Source of the DNA: Candidatus Kapaibacterium sp.
Lineage (GTDB): Bacteria > Bacteroidota > Ignavibacteria > Kapaibacteriales > UBA2268
Reading direction: 5' to 3'
DNA: 34,825 nucleotides
NCBI GenBank assembly: GCA_026390695.1
Contig: JAPLFL010000047.1
Location: 1-34,825, forward strand
The translations under genes and the position numbers were made by a program. This document shows positions 25,506 to 32,867 of the stretch, piece by piece (the stretch's first letter is position 1; the number at the start of each line of letters is the position of its first letter). The notes beneath the pieces were generated by a model. That model searched no databases, was not told the DNA's origin, and saw nothing but the letters and a program-made list of their open reading frames with translations.

Positions 25506-26648
25506 TACCTCTTTAAAAAAGCTAACTGCTGCCTTCAGAGCTTCTATAAATAAATCTATTTCCTCATCCTTTGTGAAGTAACCCGGACTGGCACGAACCG
25601 TTCCCCATGGCATCACTCCGAGCGGCTCTCTCATTAATGAAGCACAATGCAGACCTGCTCTGAGTTTGAAGCCAAAAGAACTTTCTAATAAATATGTGAC
25701 TTCGTTTGGAACAATATTTGTGATATTAAAACAAAAATTTGTAAAACTATTCATTTTCGGATGATGATAACTTGTAATTTCTGGCATCTGCTCTGCCGAT
25801 TGCATGATCTTTAAAATATGATTTTTCTTTTTTTCTATTATTTTATCAAGTCCCGTTTCAAGAATAAACCCTAAACCTGCGTTCAGAGCCACTATCCCTG
25901 TATAATTTTGAGTTCCAGCTTCATAAAGTTGAGGAATTTCCGATGGATGTGTCAGTAAATCGCTAAGAATGCCTGTACCACCGACTTTAAGAGGTTTTAC
26001 ATCTAAGCCCTCTTTAATATATATTCCACCTGTTCCACTCAATCCGAATAGTGATTTATGTCCGGTGAAAGCCATTATATCAATATCCCAGTCGCTTATA
26101 TCAATCGGAACGGCACCGGCAGATTGAGATGCATCAACAATCACAATAGTGCCATGATCATGCGCAATTTTGCATATTTCTTTGATGTCCTGCACTGTTC
26201 CGTTTACATTTGAACAATGATTAATAACAATGGCTTTAGTTGTGCTTTTGATCGTGTTTTTAATAATGTCAGGGTCAACATATCCACGATAATCGCAATC
26301 AACGAATGAAAAATCAGTATTAGATTCTTCTTTTAGCCTCATCAAAGGTCTGATTACCGAGTTATGTTCTGTTTTTGTTGAAACTATATGAGAATTTCTA
26401 AAATCAAGTCCGCGTAAAGCAAGATTCAAGGATTCGGTACTGCCTGAGCTAAAAAATATTCTATTTGGTTCAGGAGCCTTGAACAGCTCAGCCAATCTGG
26501 ATCTGCAAGAATAAAATACATCTTTTAAATCCCTCTCATTTCCTGAATTGGGATTATAAATAGCTGGCTCGGATAGTGAACTTAAAACTGAATTTGCAAC
26601 GATTTCAGGTTTTGGAAAGCTCGATGCGCCATTATTAAAATAAATCAT
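25503..26648 (-). CDS. Cysteine-desulfurase-like aminotransferase class V enzyme
   Basis: The 381-residue PLP enzyme starts MIYFNNGASSFPKP, the opening of the cysteine desulfurase family typified by TIGR01977. SSGSTESLNLALRGL binds the cofactor phosphate, HNSVIRPL gives the PLP-stacking His95, VDASQSAGAVPID has the pyridine Asp172, and FTGHKSLFG gives the Schiff-base Lys198. YEAGTQNY and GLHCASLMREPLG supply the persulfide-forming Cys335, followed by GTVRASPGYFTKDEEID. It should release sulfur from cysteine as an enzyme-bound persulfide; selenocysteine lyase activity is an alternative. No IscU or SufU scaffold is adjacent. Its stop codon lies inside repeat copy D, with the last coding bases abutting the repeat. 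It is divergent from the HAD gene with only 35 bp between starts. Confidence 0.9.
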   Translation of the reverse strand: MIYFNNGASSFPKPEIVANSVLSSLSEPAIYNPNSGNERDLKDVFYSCRSRLAELFKAPEPNRIFFSSGSTESLNLALRGLDFRNSHIVSTKTEHNSVIRPLMRLKEESNTDFSFVDCDYRGYVDPDIIKNTIKSTTKAIVINHCSNVNGTVQDIKEICKIAHDHGTIVIVDASQSAGAVPIDISDWDIDIMAFTGHKSLFGLSGTGGIYIKEGLDVKPLKVGGTGILSDLLTHPSEIPQLYEAGTQNYTGIVALNAGLGFILETGLDKIIEKKKNHILKIMQSAEQMPEITSYHHPKMNSFTNFCFNITNIVPNEVTYLLESSFGFKLRAGLHCASLMREPLGVMPWGTVRASPGYFTKDEEIDLFIEALKAAVSFFKEV

Positions 26649-26678
26649 AGATTTTCAAAAAATTAAAAAGAACGTATT

Positions 26679-26686
26679 TACTTTTG
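26679..26686 (+). promoter_or_regulatory. TAnnTTTG match overlapping the presumed HAD start
   Basis: TACTTTTG matches the -7 consensus exactly, but its last three bases are the TTG that I use as start codon of the HAD gene. Both roles cannot hold for the same transcript, so this is either chance or a sign that the start is wrong. Confidence 0.25.
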
Positions 26687-27460
26687 AAATATTTCCGTAA
26701 TTTAGTAAGTTTAGATAAAATAAAGGCTAAAGTAACGAAAACAGATTCAGGTAAAATCATAGTTTTTACTGATTTTGACGGCACAATTACTATAAAAGAT
26801 ATCGGAGATGAACTATTCATTGAAATGGGGCAGTTTGAGCCATTCCACAGCGATTTGATTAATGGGAAAATAAACATACAGGAATATTGGAAGTCTTTAT
26901 GCAGTTCATTAGGATCAAAAATAACGAAGGAAATTATTGAACGGTATGCGTTAAATCAGGCAATAGATCCATATTTTGCTAATTTTGCAGATTTTTGTTC
27001 AACAAGTGGGATTAATTTAGTTATTCTCAGTGATGGCTTTGATTCATATATAAAACCAATAATTAAATCTATTTCAAAAAATGGAATTAAAATAGTCTCA
27101 AATAAAATGATATTTCAACCAAATACGGCTCCTGTTCCTATTTTTCCATTATCAAGCGAAAGCTGTCATTGTTTATGTGCTTCGTGTAAAAGGAACGGAA
27201 TGTTGAATGAAGCCGATTTGGAATCGATTTTTGTTTATATCGGTGATGGATATTCTGATTTTTGTGCCGCCGAACATGCCGATATAATATTTGCAAAAGA
27301 TAGATTAGCTGCACATTGTACAAAAAATAAAATTCCCTATCATAATTTTCGTAATTTTGACGATATATTACAAAAGTTCAAGACAATTACTGTGAAAAAG
27401 AGAATAAAAATCAGAAACCAAGCATATTTAAACAGAACAAAGGCAATAATATTTGAATAA
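26684..27460 (+). CDS. MtnX-like HAD-IB phosphatase
   Basis: This 258-residue HAD phosphatase has motif I VFTDFDGTIT (nucleophile Asp30, acid/base Asp32), motif II ILSDGFD (Ser116), a basic FAKDRLAAHC segment as motif III and motif IV YIGDGYSDF (188-193). The C2-type cap contains a Cys cluster CHCLCASCKRNG (Cys161, 163, 165, 168), a form of the Cys-rich element seen in MtnX and related 2-hydroxy-3-keto-5-methylthiopentenyl-1-phosphate phosphatases; it may bind zinc. The methionine salvage role is not supported by neighbours, so the substrate stays open. No in-frame ATG precedes motif I, and the TTG at 26684 is the only usual alternative. The downstream kinase begins 19 nt after the stop. Confidence 0.82.
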   Translation: MKYFRNLVSLDKIKAKVTKTDSGKIIVFTDFDGTITIKDIGDELFIEMGQFEPFHSDLINGKINIQEYWKSLCSSLGSKITKEIIERYALNQAIDPYFANFADFCSTSGINLVILSDGFDSYIKPIIKSISKNGIKIVSNKMIFQPNTAPVPIFPLSSESCHCLCASCKRNGMLNEADLESIFVYIGDGYSDFCAAEHADIIFAKDRLAAHCTKNKIPYHNFRNFDDILQKFKTITVKKRIKIRNQAYLNRTKAIIFE

Positions 27461-27479
27461 TTTTATTTTAATTGAACTT

Positions 27480-29066
27480 ATGGAAAAAATAAAACAATTT
27501 TACAACAAAATCATTATCTCAACGAAAACATCGATTGTATGCGATATTACGCTTTTTCCATTAAAAAAAGTATTCTTCATTTTGATATCTGCTATTGTAA
27601 TCTCATCAACTGCTTCTGCTACGGATGAATTTATCACAAAGCTCGATGGAATCAAGATAAATGGTAAATCCATAGATACAAACAAAAAAGAAATCATCAT
27701 CCGAGATAATGATTCATTAACCATATTTTATTCATTACTCGCTCCTAAAGACCGTCGTGATAATTTTTTGTTTAAATACAATCTTAAAAATTCGAGGAAT
27801 GATTCTACTTATGGAACAAAGAATGAGCCCTTGCTAATCTATAAAAGTCTTTTCGAAGAGAAATGGACTTTGATAGTTCAAGCATTTGATCCCCGCGGAA
27901 AGTGGCTTGCCGAGCCACTAAAAGTAAAATTCACAGTCAATAATCATGAAGCAAATTTATTGGCACATATTGATAGTCTGGAAAAAAAAATAATAGCAAA
28001 AGATTCAATCATAGTTGATGTAAATAAAAAATTAAAAAGTTCAAAAACTTTCGATATTGTATTGCCGATAATTATTATCGGAGCCTTAATAATCTTTGCA
28101 ATCATTATTATATTGATTATATTTGGCAGACTGAAAAAAATGAAATCAAATAAACCTAAAGATAAAATGGATAATAATGTGACTCTTTCAAAAAATGAAT
28201 ACGATAAAATTCAGATTGAAGTTGGCAATTTAAGAGCAGAAATAGCAGCTCTCCGTGGTCAGATAGACGCGATGCAGAACAGAGCCAATGAAATGCGTAA
28301 TCAGAATAAAGAGCTTGAAGAGCGGATAAACAGGCTTTCTATAAGTAAGCGTGAACTTGAAGAACTCCAGAAACAGAAAGATGAACTTTTTGCAATTATT
28401 ATTCATGATATTAAAAATCCCGCTTCCTTAATAAAAAGTCTTGTTGAGCTACTTCGCTCTTATGATTTAACCGCAAACGAGCAGCAGGACATTATCCATG
28501 ATATTGTCGAAACAACTTCCAAGATTGTTTCTCTGTCACAGGAAGTATCTCGTGTTCTCGCTTTAGAAGGCAGCCGGATGAAACTTGACATGGAGCCAAT
28601 AAATGTGAATGAGCTGATTACAAGTATATTTACTCGAAATAATGTAGCTGCAAAAAATAAAAATATCTCCATGACCTGTGAGCTGTTCGAAGATTTGCCG
28701 GATTGCCAGTGTGATCCCCAAAAGATTGAAGATGTTATTGATAATCTTATTTCAAATGCCATTAAATTTACCCATCAAAACGGAGCGGTTAAATTGCGTT
28801 CTCGTTTTGAAAATGAAAGAGTTATTATTGAAATTAGTGATACCGGACTTGGTCTGTCAATTGATGATGTGCAACGTGCCTTCCAGCGCGGAGCAAGATT
28901 ATCAGCAGCTCCTACAGCCGGAGAAACATCATCGGGACTGGGTCTGTGGATTGTTAAGAAATTAGTTGAAGCTCATAAGGGCAAAGTTTGGGTAAAGAGT
29001 ACTTTAGGTAGAGGTTCAACGTTTGCATTCGAGCTACCACTCGAACAATACGCAGATACAGAGTAA
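27480..29066 (+). CDS. Membrane sensor histidine kinase with extracytoplasmic Y_Y_Y-like domain
   Basis: From the ATG at 27480 (a TTG at 27453 is less likely) the product has 528 residues. Helix 1 (about 31-48) acts as signal or anchor. A periplasmic beta domain of about 145 residues follows (50-192); its stretch IFYSLLAPK, FLFKYNLKN and WTLIVQAFDPRGKW resembles the Y_Y_Y domain of hybrid sensors. Helix 2 is 193-216. A long coiled coil (235-300) with heptad-like ELEERINRL and RELEELQKQKD leads to His309 in FAIIIHDIKNPASL. The ATPase part has NLISNAIKFT, DTGLGLSI and SSGLGLWIVKKL. It has no receiver domain or adjacent regulator. It is co-directional with the HAD gene, and a strong terminator at 29088-29127 ends the unit. 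Confidence 0.88.
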   Translation: MEKIKQFYNKIIISTKTSIVCDITLFPLKKVFFILISAIVISSTASATDEFITKLDGIKINGKSIDTNKKEIIIRDNDSLTIFYSLLAPKDRRDNFLFKYNLKNSRNDSTYGTKNEPLLIYKSLFEEKWTLIVQAFDPRGKWLAEPLKVKFTVNNHEANLLAHIDSLEKKIIAKDSIIVDVNKKLKSSKTFDIVLPIIIIGALIIFAIIIILIIFGRLKKMKSNKPKDKMDNNVTLSKNEYDKIQIEVGNLRAEIAALRGQIDAMQNRANEMRNQNKELEERINRLSISKRELEELQKQKDELFAIIIHDIKNPASLIKSLVELLRSYDLTANEQQDIIHDIVETTSKIVSLSQEVSRVLALEGSRMKLDMEPINVNELITSIFTRNNVAAKNKNISMTCELFEDLPDCQCDPQKIEDVIDNLISNAIKFTHQNGAVKLRSRFENERVIIEISDTGLGLSIDDVQRAFQRGARLSAAPTAGETSSGLGLWIVKKLVEAHKGKVWVKSTLGRGSTFAFELPLEQYADTE

Positions 29067-29087
29067 ATTATAAATCTTTTTATTTTA

Positions 29088-29127
29088 TTTATAGAGAATA
29101 TGGCATCGTATTCTCTATAAATTTTTT
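29088..29127 (+). terminator. Rho-independent terminator
   Basis: A perfect 13-bp stem (29088-29100 with 29109-29121: TTTATAGAGAATA and its complement) encloses an 8-nt loop and is followed by six T at 29122-29127. It starts 21 nt after the stop of the kinase gene. Confidence 0.82.
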
Positions 29128-29174
29128 ATTTAAACACAACGGAATTTTAATTATTCAGTAATAAATTTAATAAA

Positions 29175-30719
29175 ATGTACTCCCAGCTTAACTCTGCAGC
29201 CGTTTTTGGTATAGATGCTTTTTTGGTAGAAATTGAAACACATCTTGATTCCCAACTTCCTTCGTTTACAATCGTAGGACTTCCGGATGCAGCAGTAAAA
29301 GAGTCTCGTGAACGAGTGAGTGCTGCTATAAAAAATTCAGAATATCCGTTCCCCATTAAAAAAATTACTGTGAATCTGGCTCCTGCTGATGTTCGCAAAG
29401 AAGGATCAGCCTTTGATTTACCGATAGCAGTTGGAATATTAGTTGCAACTGATATTATTAAGCCGGAATCCTGTGAAAAAACAATATTTCTTGGAGAATT
29501 AGCTTTAGACGGCACTTTAAGACCAATTCACGGTGCTCTTTCAATATCGTTTGAAGTTAGGAAAAAAGGATTTAATAGAATCCTTCTCCCTCGTATTAAT
29601 GCAGACGAAGCCGCACTGACCGGTGATTTAGAGGTTATTCCGATTGATAATTTGTCGCAAGCAATAAAATATTTGAACAATGAAATTAATATTGATCCTA
29701 AAGTAGTTAATGTAAAAAATCTGTTTGAAAGCGCCGATCACGATAATATTTATAATTTTTCGGATGTTAAAGGACAGGAAAATGTTAAAAGAGCATTGGA
29801 AATAGCTGCCGCTGGTGGTCATAATGTGCTGATGATCGGCCCTCCCGGCTCTGGTAAAACAATGCTTGCAAAGCGAATTCCTACAATTTTACCGCCAATG
29901 AATATTGAAGAATCCTTAGAAACAACAAAAATTCATTCAGTAGCTGGTACATTGCCCAGTGGCTTGGCTCTTCTGACAACAAGACCATTTCGTGCACCAC
30001 ATCATACAATCTCCGATGCAGCGCTTGTAGGTGGAGGAATGAGTAAAATTCGCCCCGGAGAAATTTCTTTGTCTCACCATGGCGTCTTATTCTTAGACGA
30101 GTTGCCTGAATTTGACAGGAATGTCCTTGAAGTGCTTAGGCAGCCACTCGAAGATAAGCATATCACAATTTCCCGAACGAAAATGTCAATTGATTATCCT
30201 GCAAATTTTATGCTTGTGTGCTCAATGAACCCCTGCCCATGCGGTAATTTCGGGAATCCTGTTACTGCTTGTATTTGTACACCTGCTCAAATTCAAAAAT
30301 ATCTCGGTCGAATCTCCGCTCCATTACTCGATAGAATTGATATTCATGTTGAAGTTCCGGCTGTAAAATATTCTGAAATTACTTCGCAGAAACAGACTGA
30401 GAGCTCTGATACCATTCGTTCCAGGGTGTTAAAAGCAAGGAATATTCAGGTTGAGCGTTATAGTACCGCTAAAGGTGTTTTTAAAAATGCTGATATGGGG
30501 CCACGGCAGATAAGAAAGTTTTCTGTACTTGATCAGGCATCTCAGGATTTAATGAAAATGGCGATGAATAAGCTCGGGTTTTCTGCTCGTGCTTTCGATA
30601 GAATTCAAAAAGTTGCGCGCACAATTGCTGATATGGTGGAAAGTGAAACTATTCAGGCAGAACATTTGAGCGAAGCTATTCAGTATCGTAGCCTTGATCG
30701 CCAATATTGGAAGAATTAA
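29175..30719 (+). CDS. comM: ComM/YifB-family Mg-chelatase-like AAA+ ATPase
   Basis: The 514-residue protein opens MYSQLNSAAVFGIDAFLVEIE and has an N-terminal S5/Lon-protease-like domain (about 20-170). In the ATPase, Walker A is GPPGSGKT (222-229) and Walker B VLFLDE (304-309). Then come LEDKHITISRTKMSIDYPA and the Cys-containing MNPCPCGNFG near 351-360, and the C-terminal Mg-chelatase domain carries SARAFDRIQKVARTIADM. This is the YifB/ComM family. In naturally transformable species ComM is a helicase that promotes branch migration during integration of incoming DNA, but the family is found in many bacteria whose competence is not shown. The gene stands alone after a terminator. Confidence 0.94.
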   Translation: MYSQLNSAAVFGIDAFLVEIETHLDSQLPSFTIVGLPDAAVKESRERVSAAIKNSEYPFPIKKITVNLAPADVRKEGSAFDLPIAVGILVATDIIKPESCEKTIFLGELALDGTLRPIHGALSISFEVRKKGFNRILLPRINADEAALTGDLEVIPIDNLSQAIKYLNNEINIDPKVVNVKNLFESADHDNIYNFSDVKGQENVKRALEIAAAGGHNVLMIGPPGSGKTMLAKRIPTILPPMNIEESLETTKIHSVAGTLPSGLALLTTRPFRAPHHTISDAALVGGGMSKIRPGEISLSHHGVLFLDELPEFDRNVLEVLRQPLEDKHITISRTKMSIDYPANFMLVCSMNPCPCGNFGNPVTACICTPAQIQKYLGRISAPLLDRIDIHVEVPAVKYSEITSQKQTESSDTIRSRVLKARNIQVERYSTAKGVFKNADMGPRQIRKFSVLDQASQDLMKMAMNKLGFSARAFDRIQKVARTIADMVESETIQAEHLSEAIQYRSLDRQYWKN

Positions 30720-30772
30720 TAATTGCAAATAATAAAAAATATAATTTAAAATCATTATAAAAAGCTAATAAT

Positions 30773-31687
30773 ATGAAAAAAGATTTTCTTTGTACTCTTG
30801 ATTTCACAAAAGATGAACTTGTGAAAATGTTCGATATCGCTAAAGATATGAAATTAAATAATGAGCCCTATTCAACTTCGTTAAAAGGTAAGACAATGGC
30901 TCTGATTCTTGAGAAACCTTCTCTTCGCACCAGAACTACTTTTGATGTTGGTATTCAGCAATTAGGTGGGTTTTCTGTTTATCTGTCACCTGCTGAAATT
31001 AGCTTTGGAAAGCGTGAATCAGTGCATGATATTGCAAAAAATCTTGAGAGAATGGTTCAGGGAATTATGCTCCGTACATTTAGTCATAAAAATGCTGTTG
31101 ATCTTGCAAAATACGCATCAATCAGCATAATTAATGGCTTGACAGATTATTCGCATCCATGCCAGGCAATGGCAGATTATCTAACTATCAATGAGCTAAA
31201 AGGCGATTTTAAAGGGCTGAAGCTTTGTTATGTCGGAGATGGAAATAATGTTGCTCATTCTTTGATGTTTGCCGGAGCTCAATTAGGTGTTGATGTTACA
31301 GTTGCATGTCCGTCAGGGTTTGAACCGAATCTGCGAGCTTATCTCGATGCTTGTGAAGCCGCTAAAGCGACCGGAGCTAAAATTGAAGTTGTAAATGATC
31401 CGAATGAAGGTGTAAAAAATGCTGATGCTGTTTATACTGACGTTTGGGCTTCGATGGGACAGGAAGCCGAAACTGCTGCACGTAAAATTATTTTTGCTCC
31501 TTTTCAGGTGAACTCTGATTTAATGGCAAAAGCAAAATCAGATGCGATTTTCATGCACTGCCTTCCTGCTCACCGCGGAGATGAAGTAACCGACGAAGTG
31601 ATTGATTCCAAGCAGTCAGTCGTATTCCACGAAGCTGGAAACCGGCTTCATGCACAGAAAGCAGTAATGTATTCTTTGATGAAATAA
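30773..31687 (+). CDS. argF: Ornithine carbamoyltransferase
   Basis: The 304-residue enzyme has the carbamoyl-phosphate motif SLRTRT (50-55), HPCQ (128-131) and the ornithine-side HCLPAHRGDEVTDEV (from 262) with DVWASMGQE (223-231). These separate OTC from aspartate and N-acetylornithine transcarbamylases. Length is normal. It can run towards citrulline (arginine synthesis) or phosphorolyse citrulline in arginine breakdown. Carbamate kinase follows 22 nt later, which favours the catabolic direction (arcB-like). No arginine deiminase or other arg gene is in the window, so symbol argF versus arcB is not settled. Confidence 0.93.
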   Translation: MKKDFLCTLDFTKDELVKMFDIAKDMKLNNEPYSTSLKGKTMALILEKPSLRTRTTFDVGIQQLGGFSVYLSPAEISFGKRESVHDIAKNLERMVQGIMLRTFSHKNAVDLAKYASISIINGLTDYSHPCQAMADYLTINELKGDFKGLKLCYVGDGNNVAHSLMFAGAQLGVDVTVACPSGFEPNLRAYLDACEAAKATGAKIEVVNDPNEGVKNADAVYTDVWASMGQEAETAARKIIFAPFQVNSDLMAKAKSDAIFMHCLPAHRGDEVTDEVIDSKQSVVFHEAGNRLHAQKAVMYSLMK

Positions 31688-31709
31688 AAGCTATAAACAA
31701 GGATTTTTT

Positions 31710-32648
31710 ATGTCTTTAAGTGCACTGATTGCGATTGGTGGAAATTCTTTGATTCAAGCTGGGCAACGCGGTACAATTGATGAACAATACCAAAATGCAA
31801 GAGCTACTGCTAATTCCATTGTGAAAATGATTGCCTCAGGTTGGAACGTTATTATCACACACGGAAACGGCCCTCAGGTCGGAGCAGCGCTTCTTCGCTC
31901 TGAACGTGCTTCTACGGAGGTTTATACTCATCCTCTTGATATGTGTGTGGCAACGACTCAGGGTGAAATCGGATATATCATTCAAAGAGCAATGCAATTT
32001 GAACTTCAGGCGGCCGGACTTATCAGACAAGTCGTTACACTTCCCACTATGGTTAGAGTGAATGCAGATGATCGTGCTTTTAAAAATCCGAGTAAGCCTA
32101 TTGGCCCTTTTTATGAGAAGAAAGTTGCCGAACAGAGAAAACGTCAATTAGGATGGGACATTATTGAGGACGCTGCTCGCGGCTATAGGAGAGTAGTTGC
32201 GTCTCCTGAACCGGTGGAAGTTCTTGAGCTTGAATTAATAAAAACAATTTCCGAGATGGGAATAATAACAATAGCTTTAGGTGGTGGCGGAATACCGGTG
32301 ATTTCGGATGGCAAATTTTTCAAGGGTTGTGAAGCCGTTATTGATAAAGATCGTTCTTCTGCATTGCTGGCTTCTTCTGCGAAGGTTGATCTGTTTGTAA
32401 TTTGCACTGAAGTTGATCAGGTTTACTTGAATTACAAGAAAAATAATCAGAAGGGTTTAACCGTTGCAACAATAGATGAATTAGAACAATATGCTGCTGA
32501 TGGACAATTCCCTGCTGGCTCTATGGGGCCGAAGATTGAATCTGTTATTAAGTTTATTGGCAATGGTGGCAAGAAAGCTATTATAACATCTTTCGATAAA
32601 TTGATGGAAGCTCTGTCTGGCAGTGCTGGAACTCTTATTGAGTTATAA
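31710..32648 (+). CDS. arcC: Carbamate kinase
   Basis: The 312-residue amino-acid-kinase-fold enzyme has ALIAIGGNSLIQ at the N-terminus, the family motif ITHGNGPQVG near 49-58, MCVATTQGEIGYIIQ, and GGGGIPV in the middle. GCEAVIDKDRSSALLA and FPAGSMGPKIESVI complete the kinase core. It makes ATP from carbamoyl phosphate and ADP, releasing ammonia and CO2. AAGGA six bases before the ATG is a good Shine-Dalgarno. It forms an operon with OTC, whose product side supplies the carbamoyl phosphate. The stop codon TAA runs into AT-rich DNA related to the dispersed repeat. Confidence 0.94.
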   Translation: MSLSALIAIGGNSLIQAGQRGTIDEQYQNARATANSIVKMIASGWNVIITHGNGPQVGAALLRSERASTEVYTHPLDMCVATTQGEIGYIIQRAMQFELQAAGLIRQVVTLPTMVRVNADDRAFKNPSKPIGPFYEKKVAEQRKRQLGWDIIEDAARGYRRVVASPEPVEVLELELIKTISEMGIITIALGGGGIPVISDGKFFKGCEAVIDKDRSSALLASSAKVDLFVICTEVDQVYLNYKKNNQKGLTVATIDELEQYAADGQFPAGSMGPKIESVIKFIGNGGKKAIITSFDKLMEALSGSAGTLIEL

Positions 32649-32820
32649 AGTTATAATGTCAAAAGTTATTAAGTTGTGAAAATTGGGATTAATTCTAATT
32701 GAGCTTGTCTCAAAATTAGAGTATTTACCAAAAATGTCATTTGTTTTACTTAAAAGCGAAACGTATATCGAACTCTTCAACTTTACAAACTTTATAAAAT
32801 TTAAGAACCTTATAAACTCA
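32649..32820. repeat. Degenerate dispersed repeat, copy F
   Basis: This copy lies in the 219-bp gap between carbamate kinase and the GH57 gene. Around 32698-32745 it matches, with scattered changes, 11538-11578 of copy C (TTGAG, CAAAA, TAGA, TATTT, ending TGTCATT). Its right end, 32774-32795, is identical over 22 nt to 3031-3052 in copy A. The GC-rich palindromic core is missing. Confidence 0.6.
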
Positions 32821-32827
32821 ATTCACG

Positions 32828-32835
32828 TATCTTTG
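32828..32835 (+). promoter_or_regulatory. Candidate -7 promoter box for the GH57 gene
   Basis: TATCTTTG is an exact TAnnTTTG, 32 nt before the ATG at 32868. No clear -33 TTTG is seen at the usual distance. Confidence 0.4.
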
Positions 32836-32867
32836 TAGTATGTTAAATTGAAAAATATAATTATATA

